64,000 nt of DNA, from NCBI RefSeq assembly GCF_024498135.1, contig NZ_JANHOH010000006.1:124001-188000 (forward strand), read 5' to 3'. The stretch is from Mucilaginibacter aquariorum (GTDB taxonomy: Bacteria > Bacteroidota > Bacteroidia > Sphingobacteriales > Sphingobacteriaceae). Made by a program: the position numbers and the translations under genes. Every line of letters starts with the position of its first letter. Position 1 is the stretch's first letter. Below, piece by piece: positions 1-8,801 of the stretch. The notes beneath the pieces were generated by a model. It searched no databases. It saw nothing but the letters and a program-made list of their open reading frames with translations, and had not been told where the DNA came from.

Positions 1-855
1 ATTGGCGATCTATCGATATTAAACGCGCTGAGTCCCACCGAAAGTGGCGCGCTAAAGCAAGAGATAGCCGACAAAGGTTTAGGCCTCATTGTACGTGCGG
101 ATAGTACGGGCAAAACATCGTGGCTGCAAAAATATTTTCCTGTGGATAGGGCATCGGGTAAAGAATCCGCTCCAGCTCCGCTTATTATAAATGGTAACAA
201 AAGTCAGTCGAAATTAAGTTATGGCCTGGCGCATATTGTTTATCAGAACGGTACACAGCCACTGGTTAAAACTGCTCAGGATCGTGTACTGGCAAGCAGC
301 GCTATATCCGGTTCGGGCAAAGTTGTTTTTACTACTTTAAATAACACTTTTAGCTGGATGCTGAGTGGGAATAAAGGTGATTATTCTGCATTATGGTCGG
401 TATTAATAACCAAAGCAGTGCGTAAAAATGATGCTGTAGAAATCGGTATTGAGCTTTTATCTCCGCCGTATATAAGCGACCCCGTTACTTTACAGATCTC
501 TCAGGGCAAATCATCACCAATAATAATAAACGGTCAGGAGGTAGCATTGGTACAAAACCCCTGGATCCCTTTTGAATATGATTTGTTGTATTGGCCACAA
601 ACAGCCGGGTGGCAAAGCTTAAAGCAAAACGACCAGGCAAGTAGTTGGTATACCTATGCCCGGCAAGATTGGAAAACGGTTCAGAATGCAGACAAATTAT
701 CGGCCACAAAAAAATATGCTAATACGCACAAAATAAGTGATATTGTAACAAAACAGATACAGCAAAAAATTCGGATTGATGTACCGAAAATATATTTTTA
801 TATCTTGCTGCTTGTGGCATGCACTTTCCTTTGGATAGAAACAAAATTTTCATAA
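1..855 (+). CDS. C-terminal part of a membrane-anchored BatA/vWA-like protein (5' end outside window)
   Basis: The reading frame is open from base 1, so this is the 3' part of a longer gene; the GTG at 142 is not a real start. About 284 residues are visible. They look like a beta-rich extracytoplasmic region followed by one membrane helix at the very C-terminus that ends in a short polar tail. This layout, with the last helix reading like ACTFLWIETKFS, resembles large Bacteroidetes proteins that have a BatA-like N-terminus. That assignment is a weak inference, since the diagnostic N-terminal part is missing. It sits 47 bp upstream of the TldD-family gene on the same strand. Confidence 0.5.
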   Translation: MGDLSILNALSPTESGALKQEIADKGLGLIVRADSTGKTSWLQKYFPVDRASGKESAPAPLIINGNKSQSKLSYGLAHIVYQNGTQPLVKTAQDRVLASSAISGSGKVVFTTLNNTFSWMLSGNKGDYSALWSVLITKAVRKNDAVEIGIELLSPPYISDPVTLQISQGKSSPIIINGQEVALVQNPWIPFEYDLLYWPQTAGWQSLKQNDQASSWYTYARQDWKTVQNADKLSATKKYANTHKISDIVTKQIQQKIRIDVPKIYFYILLLVACTFLWIETKFS

Positions 856-902
856 AATAACCGTCTTCCCCGGTTGGGAATTAAATTTTTGGAGGACAAA
901 CT

Positions 903-2540
903 TTGAGAAGAAGAGACTTTATTTTTTTAACCGGCGTTGGCGCAGGGGCTATGATGCTCCCTTCGTTAGATAGCTTTGGTAAAAACATTGATGTACAACA
1001 AGCGCTTGAGGGCGTTGATGTACGTATTAAAAAAGAACTGGCCGATGCCGGACTTAACGCTGCTAAAAGCGCAGGAGCCAGCTACGCGGATGTGCGTATC
1101 GGGCGTTACCTTAACCAGTTTGTTATTACCCGCGAAAACCGCGTGCTTAACGTTGCCAATACTGAATCGTATGGTATCGGTATCCGCGTTATTGCTAACG
1201 GCTGCTGGGGTTTTGCCGCAACAAACGAGGTAACTAAAGAAGGTATTGCCAAAACCGCCCAACGTGCTGTGGCTGTTGCTAAAGCTAATGCCAAACTGGG
1301 CAGCGCGCCGGTACAACTGGCCCCGCAAAAAGGTTACGGCGAAGTAAGCTGGAAAACGCCTATCGAAAAAAATGCTTTTGAAGTGCCTATCAAAGAAAAG
1401 GTAGATCTGCTGCTGGGTGCAAATGCATCGGCTATTGCAGGTGGCGCCAACTTTGTAAACTCAACCATATTCGCGGTGAACGAGCAAAAATATTTTGCTT
1501 CAACTGACGGTTCATACATTGATCAGGATATTCATCGCCTTTTCCCGTCGTTTACTGTTACAAAAATAGATTCTGCTTCAAACTCTTTCCAAACCCGTCG
1601 CTCTTTAAGCTCGCCGGTTGGTATGGGTTATGAATATTTAACGCCATCGGCGTCTGAAACTATTGCAGGTGTAACCCCTCGTTATAAAAAGCGGTACGAT
1701 ATGCTGGAGGATATGAAATTTGCCACCAAACAGGCGGCAGAAAAAATAACTGCCAAAACGGTAGATCCGGGTAAGTACGATCTGGTGCTTGATCCAAGTC
1801 ACCTGTGGTTAACTATTCACGAGTCTGTTGGCCACCCAACCGAGCTGGATAGGGTATTAGGTTACGAAGCCAACTTTGCCGGTACCAGTTTCCTTACCCT
1901 GGATAAATGGAAATCGGGCAAGTTTAATTTCGGCAGCAAGCAAGTAAACGTAACCGGCGATAAAACCGAAGTAGGTTCATTAGGCGCTGTAGGGTATGAT
2001 GATGAAGGTGTAGGCACCAAAAAGTGGGATATTATAAAAGAAGGTACACTGGTAAATTATCAGGCCATCCGCGATCAGGCCCATATTATTGGGCTTAAGG
2101 AATCTCAGGGGTGCTGTTATGCCCAAAGCTGGCAGGATGTGCAGTTTCAGCGGATGCCAAATGTGTCATTACAGCCAGGCAAAACCCCGTTAGCGGTTGA
2201 CGATATGATCAAAAACGTTGAGAAAGGTATCTATATCATTGGTGATGGTTCTTTCTCTATAGATCAGCAACGCTATAACTTCCAGTTTGGCGGGCAATTG
2301 TTTTACGAAATTAAGAACGGTAAAATTGCCGGTATGCTAAACGATGTGGCCTACCAGGCCAATACCCAGGAATTCTGGAACTCCTGCGCGGCAGTTTGCG
2401 ATAAAAATGATTACCGTTTGGGTGGGTCGTTTAACGATGGTAAGGGTCAGCCAAGCCAAAGCAGCGCGGTATCGCATGGCTCATCAACAACAAGGTTTAA
2501 CGGTGTTAATGTAATCAACACAAAAAGAAAGATCGGATAA
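903..2540 (+). CDS. tldD: TldD-family zinc metalloprotease with twin-arginine-like leader
   Basis: TldD and its partner TldE/PmbA form a heterodimeric metalloprotease that degrades unfolded peptides and matures some ribosomal peptides. The zinc motif HESVGH is visible near residue 308, followed by the conserved PTELDR stretch. The start is a TTG at 903, chosen because GGAGG at 891-895 lies 7 nt upstream, a rare strong Shine-Dalgarno for this phylum. The first residues MRRRDFIFLTGVGAGAMMLP form a twin-arginine-like signal (RRDF, then a hydrophobic run), which suggests export of the folded enzyme; E. coli TldD is cytoplasmic. At 545 residues it is longer than the usual roughly 480, mostly because of the leader. 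The partner gene begins 3 bp after the stop. Confidence 0.9.
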   Translation: MRRRDFIFLTGVGAGAMMLPSLDSFGKNIDVQQALEGVDVRIKKELADAGLNAAKSAGASYADVRIGRYLNQFVITRENRVLNVANTESYGIGIRVIANGCWGFAATNEVTKEGIAKTAQRAVAVAKANAKLGSAPVQLAPQKGYGEVSWKTPIEKNAFEVPIKEKVDLLLGANASAIAGGANFVNSTIFAVNEQKYFASTDGSYIDQDIHRLFPSFTVTKIDSASNSFQTRRSLSSPVGMGYEYLTPSASETIAGVTPRYKKRYDMLEDMKFATKQAAEKITAKTVDPGKYDLVLDPSHLWLTIHESVGHPTELDRVLGYEANFAGTSFLTLDKWKSGKFNFGSKQVNVTGDKTEVGSLGAVGYDDEGVGTKKWDIIKEGTLVNYQAIRDQAHIIGLKESQGCCYAQSWQDVQFQRMPNVSLQPGKTPLAVDDMIKNVEKGIYIIGDGSFSIDQQRYNFQFGGQLFYEIKNGKIAGMLNDVAYQANTQEFWNSCAAVCDKNDYRLGGSFNDGKGQPSQSSAVSHGSSTTRFNGVNVINTKRKIG

Positions 2541-2543
2541 CAT

Positions 2544-3875
2544 ATGCCTATATATACAAAAGAACAAGCACAGGCTTTATTAAAGAAAGTGCTTAGCTAT
2601 TCAAAAGCCGACGAATGCGAAATAAACCTTGGCGGAAGCGAAGGTGGTAATGTACGTTATGCGTTAAATGCGGTTTCAACTGCTGGCGATATCAGCACTG
2701 TTGGGCTTAGCGTAACATCTGTTTATGGTAAAAAAGCAGGCTCGGCTACTATAGATCAGTTTGATGACGCTTCTTTAGAACGCGTTGTACGCCGGTCGGA
2801 AGAGTTGGCACAGCTGGCACCCGAAAATTCAGAATATATGCCAATGCTGGGCCAAAATGAATTTAAAGAAGCCATAACTTATAACGCTAACACAGCTGCC
2901 ATGACGCCCGAAAGCCGTGCCGAAATGGTTGGCCAAAGCTTAAAGGTTACCAAAGATGCCAAGCTGTTTGCAGCAGGCTTCCTGGAAAATTCAAGTGGGT
3001 TTAATGCCATGATGAACTCTAAAGGGTTGTTTGCTTACAACAAAAATAGTGATGTTACCTTCTCGGTTACCACCCGTAACGAAGGTGGCACCATATCCGG
3101 CTACGCAGCACGTGGTTTTACCGATGTATCTAAACTGGATACCGCATCAGCTACCCGTGTGGCCACAATGAAAGCCAATGCCTCGGTTGGTGCTAAGGCT
3201 ATTGAACCAGGTAAATATACAGTGATACTGGAGCCTGTTGCGGCCACTTATATGCTGGAAAATATGTTCCGTTTTGATGCGCGCAGCGCTGAAGAAGGCC
3301 GGAGCTTTTTAAGTAAAAAAGGTGGTGGTACCCGCTTAGGCGAACAATTGATGGATCCTAAAGTCACTATCTATTCTGATCCATTTAACCCTGACCTGCC
3401 CGGTGCAACCTGGGGTGGTGACGGCTTGCCACGCGAAAAAACCGTGTGGATTGATAAGGGCGTGGTGAAAAATCTTTCTTACTCGCGTTTTTGGGCTCAA
3501 AAGAAAGGTGTAACGCCTGTTCCCAATCCAAGCAATATTATTATGGAAGGCGGCGACGCTACCTTAGAAGAACTGATAAAAAGCACCGAGCGTGGTATCT
3601 TGGTTTCAAGGTTGTGGTACATTCGTATGGTCGACCCACAATCGTTACTGCTAACAGGCCTTACCCGCGATGGTACGTTTTATATCGAAAACGGTAAAAT
3701 TATGTTCCCGGTTAAAAATTTTAGGTTTAACGAAAGCCCCGTAATTATGCTGAATAACCTGGAAGCCCTTGGCAAACAGGAACGCAGTATTAGCGTAGAA
3801 AGTTACCGCAGTTACCTTATTCCGCCTATGAAAATAAGGGACTTTACCTTCAGTTCCCTGTCAGACGCTGTATAG
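2544..3875 (+). CDS. TldE/PmbA-family metalloprotease subunit
   Basis: This 443-residue protein belongs to the PmbA/TldE half of the peptidase_U62 superfamily. In the known E. coli pair the TldE subunit carries no zinc and completes the active-site chamber of TldD. No HExxxH motif is seen here, as expected for that subunit. Typical family stretches include DARSAEEGRSFL near residue 245 and the conserved C-terminal region around MLNNLEALGKQ. It has no signal peptide, unlike the TldD partner encoded 3 bp upstream, so if TldD is exported by Tat this subunit would have to travel as a hitchhiker or pair with TldD in the cytoplasm. Transcription likely ends at the hairpin at 3892-3920. Confidence 0.88.
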   Translation: MPIYTKEQAQALLKKVLSYSKADECEINLGGSEGGNVRYALNAVSTAGDISTVGLSVTSVYGKKAGSATIDQFDDASLERVVRRSEELAQLAPENSEYMPMLGQNEFKEAITYNANTAAMTPESRAEMVGQSLKVTKDAKLFAAGFLENSSGFNAMMNSKGLFAYNKNSDVTFSVTTRNEGGTISGYAARGFTDVSKLDTASATRVATMKANASVGAKAIEPGKYTVILEPVAATYMLENMFRFDARSAEEGRSFLSKKGGGTRLGEQLMDPKVTIYSDPFNPDLPGATWGGDGLPREKTVWIDKGVVKNLSYSRFWAQKKGVTPVPNPSNIIMEGGDATLEELIKSTERGILVSRLWYIRMVDPQSLLLTGLTRDGTFYIENGKIMFPVKNFRFNESPVIMLNNLEALGKQERSISVESYRSYLIPPMKIRDFTFSSLSDAV

Positions 3876-3891
3876 AATTATAAATAATATC

Positions 3892-3920
3892 AAACGCCAT
3901 TGCAAAAAGCAATGGCGTTT
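3892..3920 (+). terminator. Intrinsic terminator after tldD/tldE pair
   Basis: A 12-bp perfect stem AAACGCCATTGC/GCAATGGCGTTT closes on a 5-base A loop and is followed by TTGTTTCTTT. It lies 16 bp past the tldE stop. Confidence 0.8.
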
Positions 3921-3949
3921 TTGTTTCTTTGTAGTTAAACCCTATTATC

Positions 3950-4939
3950 ATGGAAATTTTCCCCGTTAGTAATTCAACACTATCAGCAGAAAATGTTGGT
4001 TTGTTATTACAGCACAGGTATGACCTTAGCACAAGTGCGATTTGCAAATTGTTAAAAACAGGTATCAACCATAGTTATTCAATTACAGATGGTGATAGAA
4101 AGTATGTATTCCGGATATACAGCTTAAACTGGCGTAAAACAGAAGAGATCTCTGAAGAAATAAGACTGTTGAATTTGCTGCGCGACAGTAGTATCCCGGT
4201 ATCCTATCCTATAATTGATAACCTCGGTAATTACATTCATGAATTAAAAGCGCCCGAGGGTTACCGCTACGGCGTACTGTTCTCTTATGCCGAGGGAGAA
4301 AAGATGCTTAACTTCCCGGCCGATCTGCACTATAAAGTTGGTGAAATCATGGCGCAGTTACATAAGGTAACAAACGAAATTGAGCTGCAACGGGTTAACT
4401 ATACGCCGCAAGTGATTTTGCAAGATTCGTTTGAGCGATTAAAGCAATTCCTGCCTGCTGATACCGATGAAATGATCTGGATGGCGTCGACACAAAAATA
4501 TTTATTGGGTGAATTAGAAAAGGCTAATACTGAAGAATTGAGGACTGGAGCCGTTCACCTGGATATCTGGTTTGATAATTTACATATCACTAAAAAAGGT
4601 GACATTACTTTTTTTGATTTTGATTTTTGCGGAAATGGCTGGCTGTGTTATGATATTGCCTATTACATTTTGCAACTGTATAGTACCGAAAAGGTAGAAA
4701 CAGAGCGGGATGAGAAAATAAAAAGCTTTTTAGATGGATATGAATCTATAAACAAAATTAACTCGGAAGAGAAGCGACTGCTACCTGTACTTGGTGTAAG
4801 CCTGTATTTCTTTTACCTGGGCATCCAGTGCCAACGGTTTGATAGCTGGTCGAATGTTTTTTTAAACGAAACGTATTTGAAACGGTTTATTAATCTACTT
4901 GTTAAAAAGTATTTTGACGAACAGGTTCTAAAAGCATAA
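3950..4939 (+). CDS. Aminoglycoside phosphotransferase-family kinase
   Basis: The 329-residue protein has the APH/choline-kinase fold. The catalytic loop is HLDIWFDNLHI near residue 201 (HxDxxxxN pattern) and the metal-binding segment FFDFDFCGNG follows about 15 residues later. The N-terminal lobe has the glycine/lysine region NHSYSITDGDRKYVFRIY. Such proteins phosphorylate small hydroxyl substrates (homoserine, choline, sugars) or proteins (SrkA type), and the substrate cannot be read from the sequence. It is followed after 3 bp by a beta-hydroxyacid dehydrogenase, so the two are probably co-transcribed. There is no reason to see it as a resistance gene. Confidence 0.8.
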   Translation: MEIFPVSNSTLSAENVGLLLQHRYDLSTSAICKLLKTGINHSYSITDGDRKYVFRIYSLNWRKTEEISEEIRLLNLLRDSSIPVSYPIIDNLGNYIHELKAPEGYRYGVLFSYAEGEKMLNFPADLHYKVGEIMAQLHKVTNEIELQRVNYTPQVILQDSFERLKQFLPADTDEMIWMASTQKYLLGELEKANTEELRTGAVHLDIWFDNLHITKKGDITFFDFDFCGNGWLCYDIAYYILQLYSTEKVETERDEKIKSFLDGYESINKINSEEKRLLPVLGVSLYFFYLGIQCQRFDSWSNVFLNETYLKRFINLLVKKYFDEQVLKA

Positions 4940-4942
4940 TAA

Positions 4943-5803
4943 ATGAACACAACAAAAATTGGTTGGATAGGCCTTGGTTTAATGGGTAACCCCATGTCAC
5001 AGCGATTGTTAAAGGCGGGGTACCCGCTTACTGTATACAACAGGCATAAGGATAAGGAAGCGGAGTTAAAAGAGCAGGGCGCAGGCACCGCATCAACCCC
5101 AAAAGAGCTTTTGCAGCAAACTAATGTTGTAATTATAATGGTGACCGATGATAAGGCCATCCGCGAAATATTTACGGGTGAAAATGGTTTACTAAGTGCC
5201 TATGCTACTGATAAGATCATCGTCAATATGAGCACGGTATCGCCGGCTATAAATAAAGAGATGGCAGAGTTGTGTAAGCAGCAGGGTAACCATTTTCTGG
5301 ATGCGCCGGTATCTGGTAGCGTTAAACAAGCCGAAACCGCCCAATTAGTTATTATGGTTGGTGGCGACGCAGCTATATTTGAAAAGGTAAAACCTGTACT
5401 GGAAACCATGGGCAAAATGGTTGTAAACGTTGGCGCCATAGGTACAGGAAATGCAGCCAAACTGGCAATAAATACATTGTTGAGTTTTTACACCCAGGGA
5501 TTAGCCGAAGCCGTTATCCTCGCCAAAAATAACGGGATACAACCCGAAACGTTATTGAACCTTTTAGGGAATGCCGCTATTGCTAATCCATACACCAAAC
5601 TAAAGGGCGATTCTATTATCAACAACAATTTTAAGGCAGCGTTCAGTCTGAAAAATATAGTGAAAGATCTGCAGTTATCGAGGGATATTGGCCTTAATAC
5701 GCCATTAGGCCAAACCGCATTAAAAACTTTTGAGGATGCCCAGCAACGGTTTGGCGACGAAGACCTGATAGCGATTTATAAGTACCTGGATACTTCTAAA
5801 TAA
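4943..5803 (+). CDS. NAD(P)-dependent beta-hydroxyacid dehydrogenase (HIBADH family)
   Basis: The 286-residue protein has an N-terminal Rossmann motif GWIGLGLMGNPM (residues about 7-18) and the family signature FLDAPVSGSV near residue 117. The catalytic lysine region GNAAKLAIN lies near residue 170. Relatives include 3-hydroxyisobutyrate dehydrogenase, tartronate semialdehyde reductase and glyoxylate/succinic semialdehyde reductase. The sequence alone does not choose among them. It begins 3 bp after the kinase gene and its stop is 1 bp from the stop of a convergent lipoprotein gene, leaving no room for a separate terminator. Confidence 0.85.
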   Translation: MNTTKIGWIGLGLMGNPMSQRLLKAGYPLTVYNRHKDKEAELKEQGAGTASTPKELLQQTNVVIIMVTDDKAIREIFTGENGLLSAYATDKIIVNMSTVSPAINKEMAELCKQQGNHFLDAPVSGSVKQAETAQLVIMVGGDAAIFEKVKPVLETMGKMVVNVGAIGTGNAAKLAINTLLSFYTQGLAEAVILAKNNGIQPETLLNLLGNAAIANPYTKLKGDSIINNNFKAAFSLKNIVKDLQLSRDIGLNTPLGQTALKTFEDAQQRFGDEDLIAIYKYLDTSK

Positions 5804-5804
5804 A

Positions 5805-6632
5805 TTACTCCCTTTTCTTTTTTAAAGTGTAGGAGGGCTTGTTAGATTTAATTTGTTCGGCATCGTTGTAAAGGGTTAAAGTCCTTTTATTGATAATGAA
5901 CGAGTAAACCTTTTGATCTTTGGTATTCAAATTAAATATGATCTGATCATGGCCGCTGCGCTCGGAGGCTACTATTAAATCGTTTTGAATGTAGTAGGTG
6001 GTAAGCCCGGCTAAACCCGATACCTTCCCGTTGTCATAAAATACAGCGCTGATCTTTTTACCTGTAGCATCGGTCCCTTGGTATTTTCCCGATAGCATGG
6101 CATGGTTGATCATGTAGTTCATAGCTGAAGCTAAGCCATCAGCAGGCTTGGGTTGCAACGCTCTTATATATTGCGTAGTAGTAGTTTCTTTAGTTTGCGA
6201 ATTATAGTTATAGATGATAAGGGTAGTATCATCGTTTTTTACTTTGTAACTTAGTTCATCATCACCAAACTCAATAGTAGTTGTGTTTTTGCCCGATTGA
6301 AACCTTAAAGCAACGGTGCTGCCCTCGTGGTTATTTAAAATTATGGGCACCATTATACTGTCCCCTTTAAGCTGGGCGGTATCAATATACATAACGGTAA
6401 TGCCCTTGCCTTTATCAACGGCTTCCAGTGGCGATTTGCTCTTTTTAACTTTTTTAATGTAGTCTTTCTTAATCCACACGCCATTTATCAATGGTTTAAA
6501 CTGTTGCAGCAAAGCCTGTGTTTGGTCGAGCGGTTTGCCGGCAGCGGTGGTATCCTGGTCATTATCACCGGTTTTACTTTTACACGATAGGAATATACTT
6601 AGTATAAGTAGGAGGTAGCTAATTCTTTTCAT
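5805..6632 (-). CDS. Hypothetical lipoprotein
   Basis: A 275-residue protein of unknown function. The N-terminus MKRISYLLLILSIFLSCKSK has a hydrophobic run ending in the lipobox LSC, so it should be a lipid-anchored envelope protein. The rest is hydrophilic and rich in short beta-strand-like segments, as in Bacteroidetes lipocalin-like proteins. It is divergent from ispG with about 100 bp between the starts and is convergent with the upstream dehydrogenase. Confidence 0.75.
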   Translation of the reverse strand: MKRISYLLLILSIFLSCKSKTGDNDQDTTAAGKPLDQTQALLQQFKPLINGVWIKKDYIKKVKKSKSPLEAVDKGKGITVMYIDTAQLKGDSIMVPIILNNHEGSTVALRFQSGKNTTTIEFGDDELSYKVKNDDTTLIIYNYNSQTKETTTTQYIRALQPKPADGLASAMNYMINHAMLSGKYQGTDATGKKISAVFYDNGKVSGLAGLTTYYIQNDLIVASERSGHDQIIFNLNTKDQKVYSFIINKRTLTLYNDAEQIKSNKPSYTLKKKRE

Positions 6633-6704
6633 GGAAGTGTATTATTATTCCTAAGATAGTTAATTATGACCTGATAACAACGTTTTAACTTCAAAGTTCT
6701 TTCG

Positions 6705-6712
6705 TATTTTTG
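6705..6712 (+). promoter_or_regulatory. Bacteroidetes -7 element of ispG
   Basis: TATTTTTG matches the TAnnTTTG consensus of the Bacteroidetes primary sigma factor. A T-rich TTTT at 6683-6686 is a possible -33 element. The ispG start is 23 bp downstream. Confidence 0.55.
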
Positions 6713-6735
6713 CATCTTATCAATTCCACCCGTGC

Positions 6736-8760
6736 ATGAATGCTGATGCCATTAAGATGCTGCAAGGCCGTTACTGTAATTCACTAACTGAATATTCCCG
6801 TTTTGTGACCCGCGAGGTTGCTATTGGCGATGTGCCAATGGGCGGAAGTAACCCTATCCGCATCCAAAGCATGACCACTACCGATACCATGGATACCATA
6901 GGTACGGTTGAGCAATCTATCCGCATGGTTGACGCTGGCTGCGAGTATGTTCGTATTACCGCGCCCAGTATTAAGGAAGCCAACAACCTTGCCGAAATAA
7001 AAAAACAATTGCGCCTGCGCGGATATAATGTGCCCCTGGTTGCCGATATACACTTTACCCCAAACGCTGCCGAGGTAGCTGCCCGTATTGTTGAAAAGGT
7101 ACGTGTTAATCCGGGTAACTATGCCGATAAAAAGAAATTTGATACTTTAGATTATACCGACCCTGAATACCAGGGAGAACTGGAACGCATCTTCCAAAAA
7201 TTCACTCCATTGGTAAAAATTTGCAAGGAATACGGTACTGCCATGCGTATCGGTACTAACCATGGTTCGCTGAGCGACCGTATTATGAGCCGTTATGGCG
7301 ATACCCCGCAAGGGATGGTAGAAAGCGCTATGGAGTTTATCCGCATGTGCGAAACACTGGGCTATTACAGTTTGGTGGTAAGCATGAAAAGCAGTAACCC
7401 GCAGGTAATGGTGCAGGCCTACCGTTTATTGGTACAAACTATGGCTGCCGAGGGTATGAACTATCCGCTGCATTTGGGCGTAACAGAAGCCGGGGATGGA
7501 GAAGATGGCCGCATTAAATCTGCCGTTGGTATTGGTACTTTACTGGAAGATGGCCTTGGCGATACCGTTCGTGTATCCCTAACCGAAGAGCCGGAAGCCG
7601 AAGCGCCTGTTGCAATTGCGCTGGTGAAAAGATATATTATGAGGAGTGAAGTTGCAGGAGCGAAGAGCGAAGAGGGGAAAATCACCTCGCACCTCGATCC
7701 TCAAAACCCGCACCATTCCCCATACGAATATAAAAAACGTGAAACCTACGAAGCGAACGCTTTTATAGGCGGACATATGGTGCCAAGGGTAGTGGTTGAT
7801 CTGTCGCGGGCTAATCTAAAAGACCCTGCGGTACTGAGTGATGCGGGATACCTGTACTCGCCCTTGCTGGATAAATATAATATGGCCGAGCAATCGGTAG
7901 ATTTTGTTTACCTGGGCGATAGCTTGCCATCATTTGAGTTGCCGGGTAATTTAAAGCAATTATATAACTACCCAACCTGGCAAAAGCTCACTAACAAAAC
8001 GCTTTGCCATCCGGTATTTACTTTAGATGAGTATGTTTCTGCGGATAATCGTACATCAGCCTTAAACCTTGTTCGTATAAAAAATGCTGATCTGGATTCG
8101 GAAGCATTTGGATTAATCCCTTTAGATAAAACATTGGTTTTTGTACTGGAAACAGACGAAGGCCATGGCATGGCAGATCAGCGTGCCTTTTTCCTCAAAT
8201 TACAGGAAATGGAGCTGGATGTGCCTGTGATAATGAAACGGAGTTATGCTTTCGCAGACCATGGACCATCGAGCATGGACCATGGACAAACTGACCTCAC
8301 TACTAATTTACAACTTTACGCTGCTACCGATCTGGGTGCTTTGCTTGTTGATGGTTTTGGAGACGGCATCTGGATAGATGCACCGCAGGTAGCGACAAAC
8401 GTTATTACTTCAACCGCTTTTGGCATACTGCAGGCAACCCGCTCGCGCATTTCCAAAACAGAATATATTTCCTGCCCAAGCTGTGGCCGTACCTTGTTCG
8501 ATCTGATGATCACCACGCAGATGATCCGCAGTCGAACAAGTCATTTAAAAGGGTTAAAAATTGGTATTATGGGCTGCATTGTAAATGGCCCCGGCGAAAT
8601 GGCCGATGCCGATTATGGTTACGTGGGCTCGGGTACTGATAAGGTGACTCTTTATCGTGGTAAGGAAGCCGTGAAAAAAAATATTAGCTCTGCAAATGCT
8701 TTAGATGAACTCATCGGGATCATTAAGGGTGATGGCAACTGGATAGAGCCGGCCGAATAA
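6736..8760 (+). CDS. ispG: 4-hydroxy-3-methylbut-2-en-1-yl diphosphate synthase, long form
   Basis: IspG converts MEcPP to HMBPP in the MEP isoprenoid pathway using a 4Fe-4S cluster. At 674 residues this is the long, three-domain form found in Bacteroidetes, Chlamydiae and plants. The TIM-barrel part opens with REVAIGDVPMGGSNPIRIQS; the C-terminal part has the cluster cysteines Cys580 and Cys583 (CPSCGRTLFD) and Cys614 (GCIVNGPGEM). Two stretches look foreign: residues about 303-328, rich in Ser, Glu, Lys and His, and residues about 508-517, encoded by an imperfect repeat of GACCATGGACCAT. Both keep the frame and lie away from the catalytic residues, so the enzyme is probably active. ATG 6736 fits the promoter at 6705; the next ATG is eight codons in. 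Confidence 0.95.
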   Translation: MNADAIKMLQGRYCNSLTEYSRFVTREVAIGDVPMGGSNPIRIQSMTTTDTMDTIGTVEQSIRMVDAGCEYVRITAPSIKEANNLAEIKKQLRLRGYNVPLVADIHFTPNAAEVAARIVEKVRVNPGNYADKKKFDTLDYTDPEYQGELERIFQKFTPLVKICKEYGTAMRIGTNHGSLSDRIMSRYGDTPQGMVESAMEFIRMCETLGYYSLVVSMKSSNPQVMVQAYRLLVQTMAAEGMNYPLHLGVTEAGDGEDGRIKSAVGIGTLLEDGLGDTVRVSLTEEPEAEAPVAIALVKRYIMRSEVAGAKSEEGKITSHLDPQNPHHSPYEYKKRETYEANAFIGGHMVPRVVVDLSRANLKDPAVLSDAGYLYSPLLDKYNMAEQSVDFVYLGDSLPSFELPGNLKQLYNYPTWQKLTNKTLCHPVFTLDEYVSADNRTSALNLVRIKNADLDSEAFGLIPLDKTLVFVLETDEGHGMADQRAFFLKLQEMELDVPVIMKRSYAFADHGPSSMDHGQTDLTTNLQLYAATDLGALLVDGFGDGIWIDAPQVATNVITSTAFGILQATRSRISKTEYISCPSCGRTLFDLMITTQMIRSRTSHLKGLKIGIMGCIVNGPGEMADADYGYVGSGTDKVTLYRGKEAVKKNISSANALDELIGIIKGDGNWIEPAE

Positions 8761-8796
8761 AACAACAAAGCCCGCAAATTTGCGGGCTTTGTTGTT
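8761..8796. terminator. Bidirectional terminator between ispG and the acetyltransferase gene
   Basis: A perfect 36-base palindrome (18-bp arms, GC-rich centre, A and T tracts outside) lies exactly between two convergent genes, so it can end transcription in both directions. Confidence 0.85.
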
Positions 8797-8801
8797 TTAT
8801 A

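Noticed and set aside
142..144. GTG start giving a 237-residue protein
   Set aside because: The frame is open back to base 1 with the same composition, so the gene begins outside the window.
3950..4939. Antibiotic-resistance aminoglycoside kinase
   Set aside because: Only the general APH-fold motifs are present. The family is broad and the neighbour is a housekeeping-type dehydrogenase.
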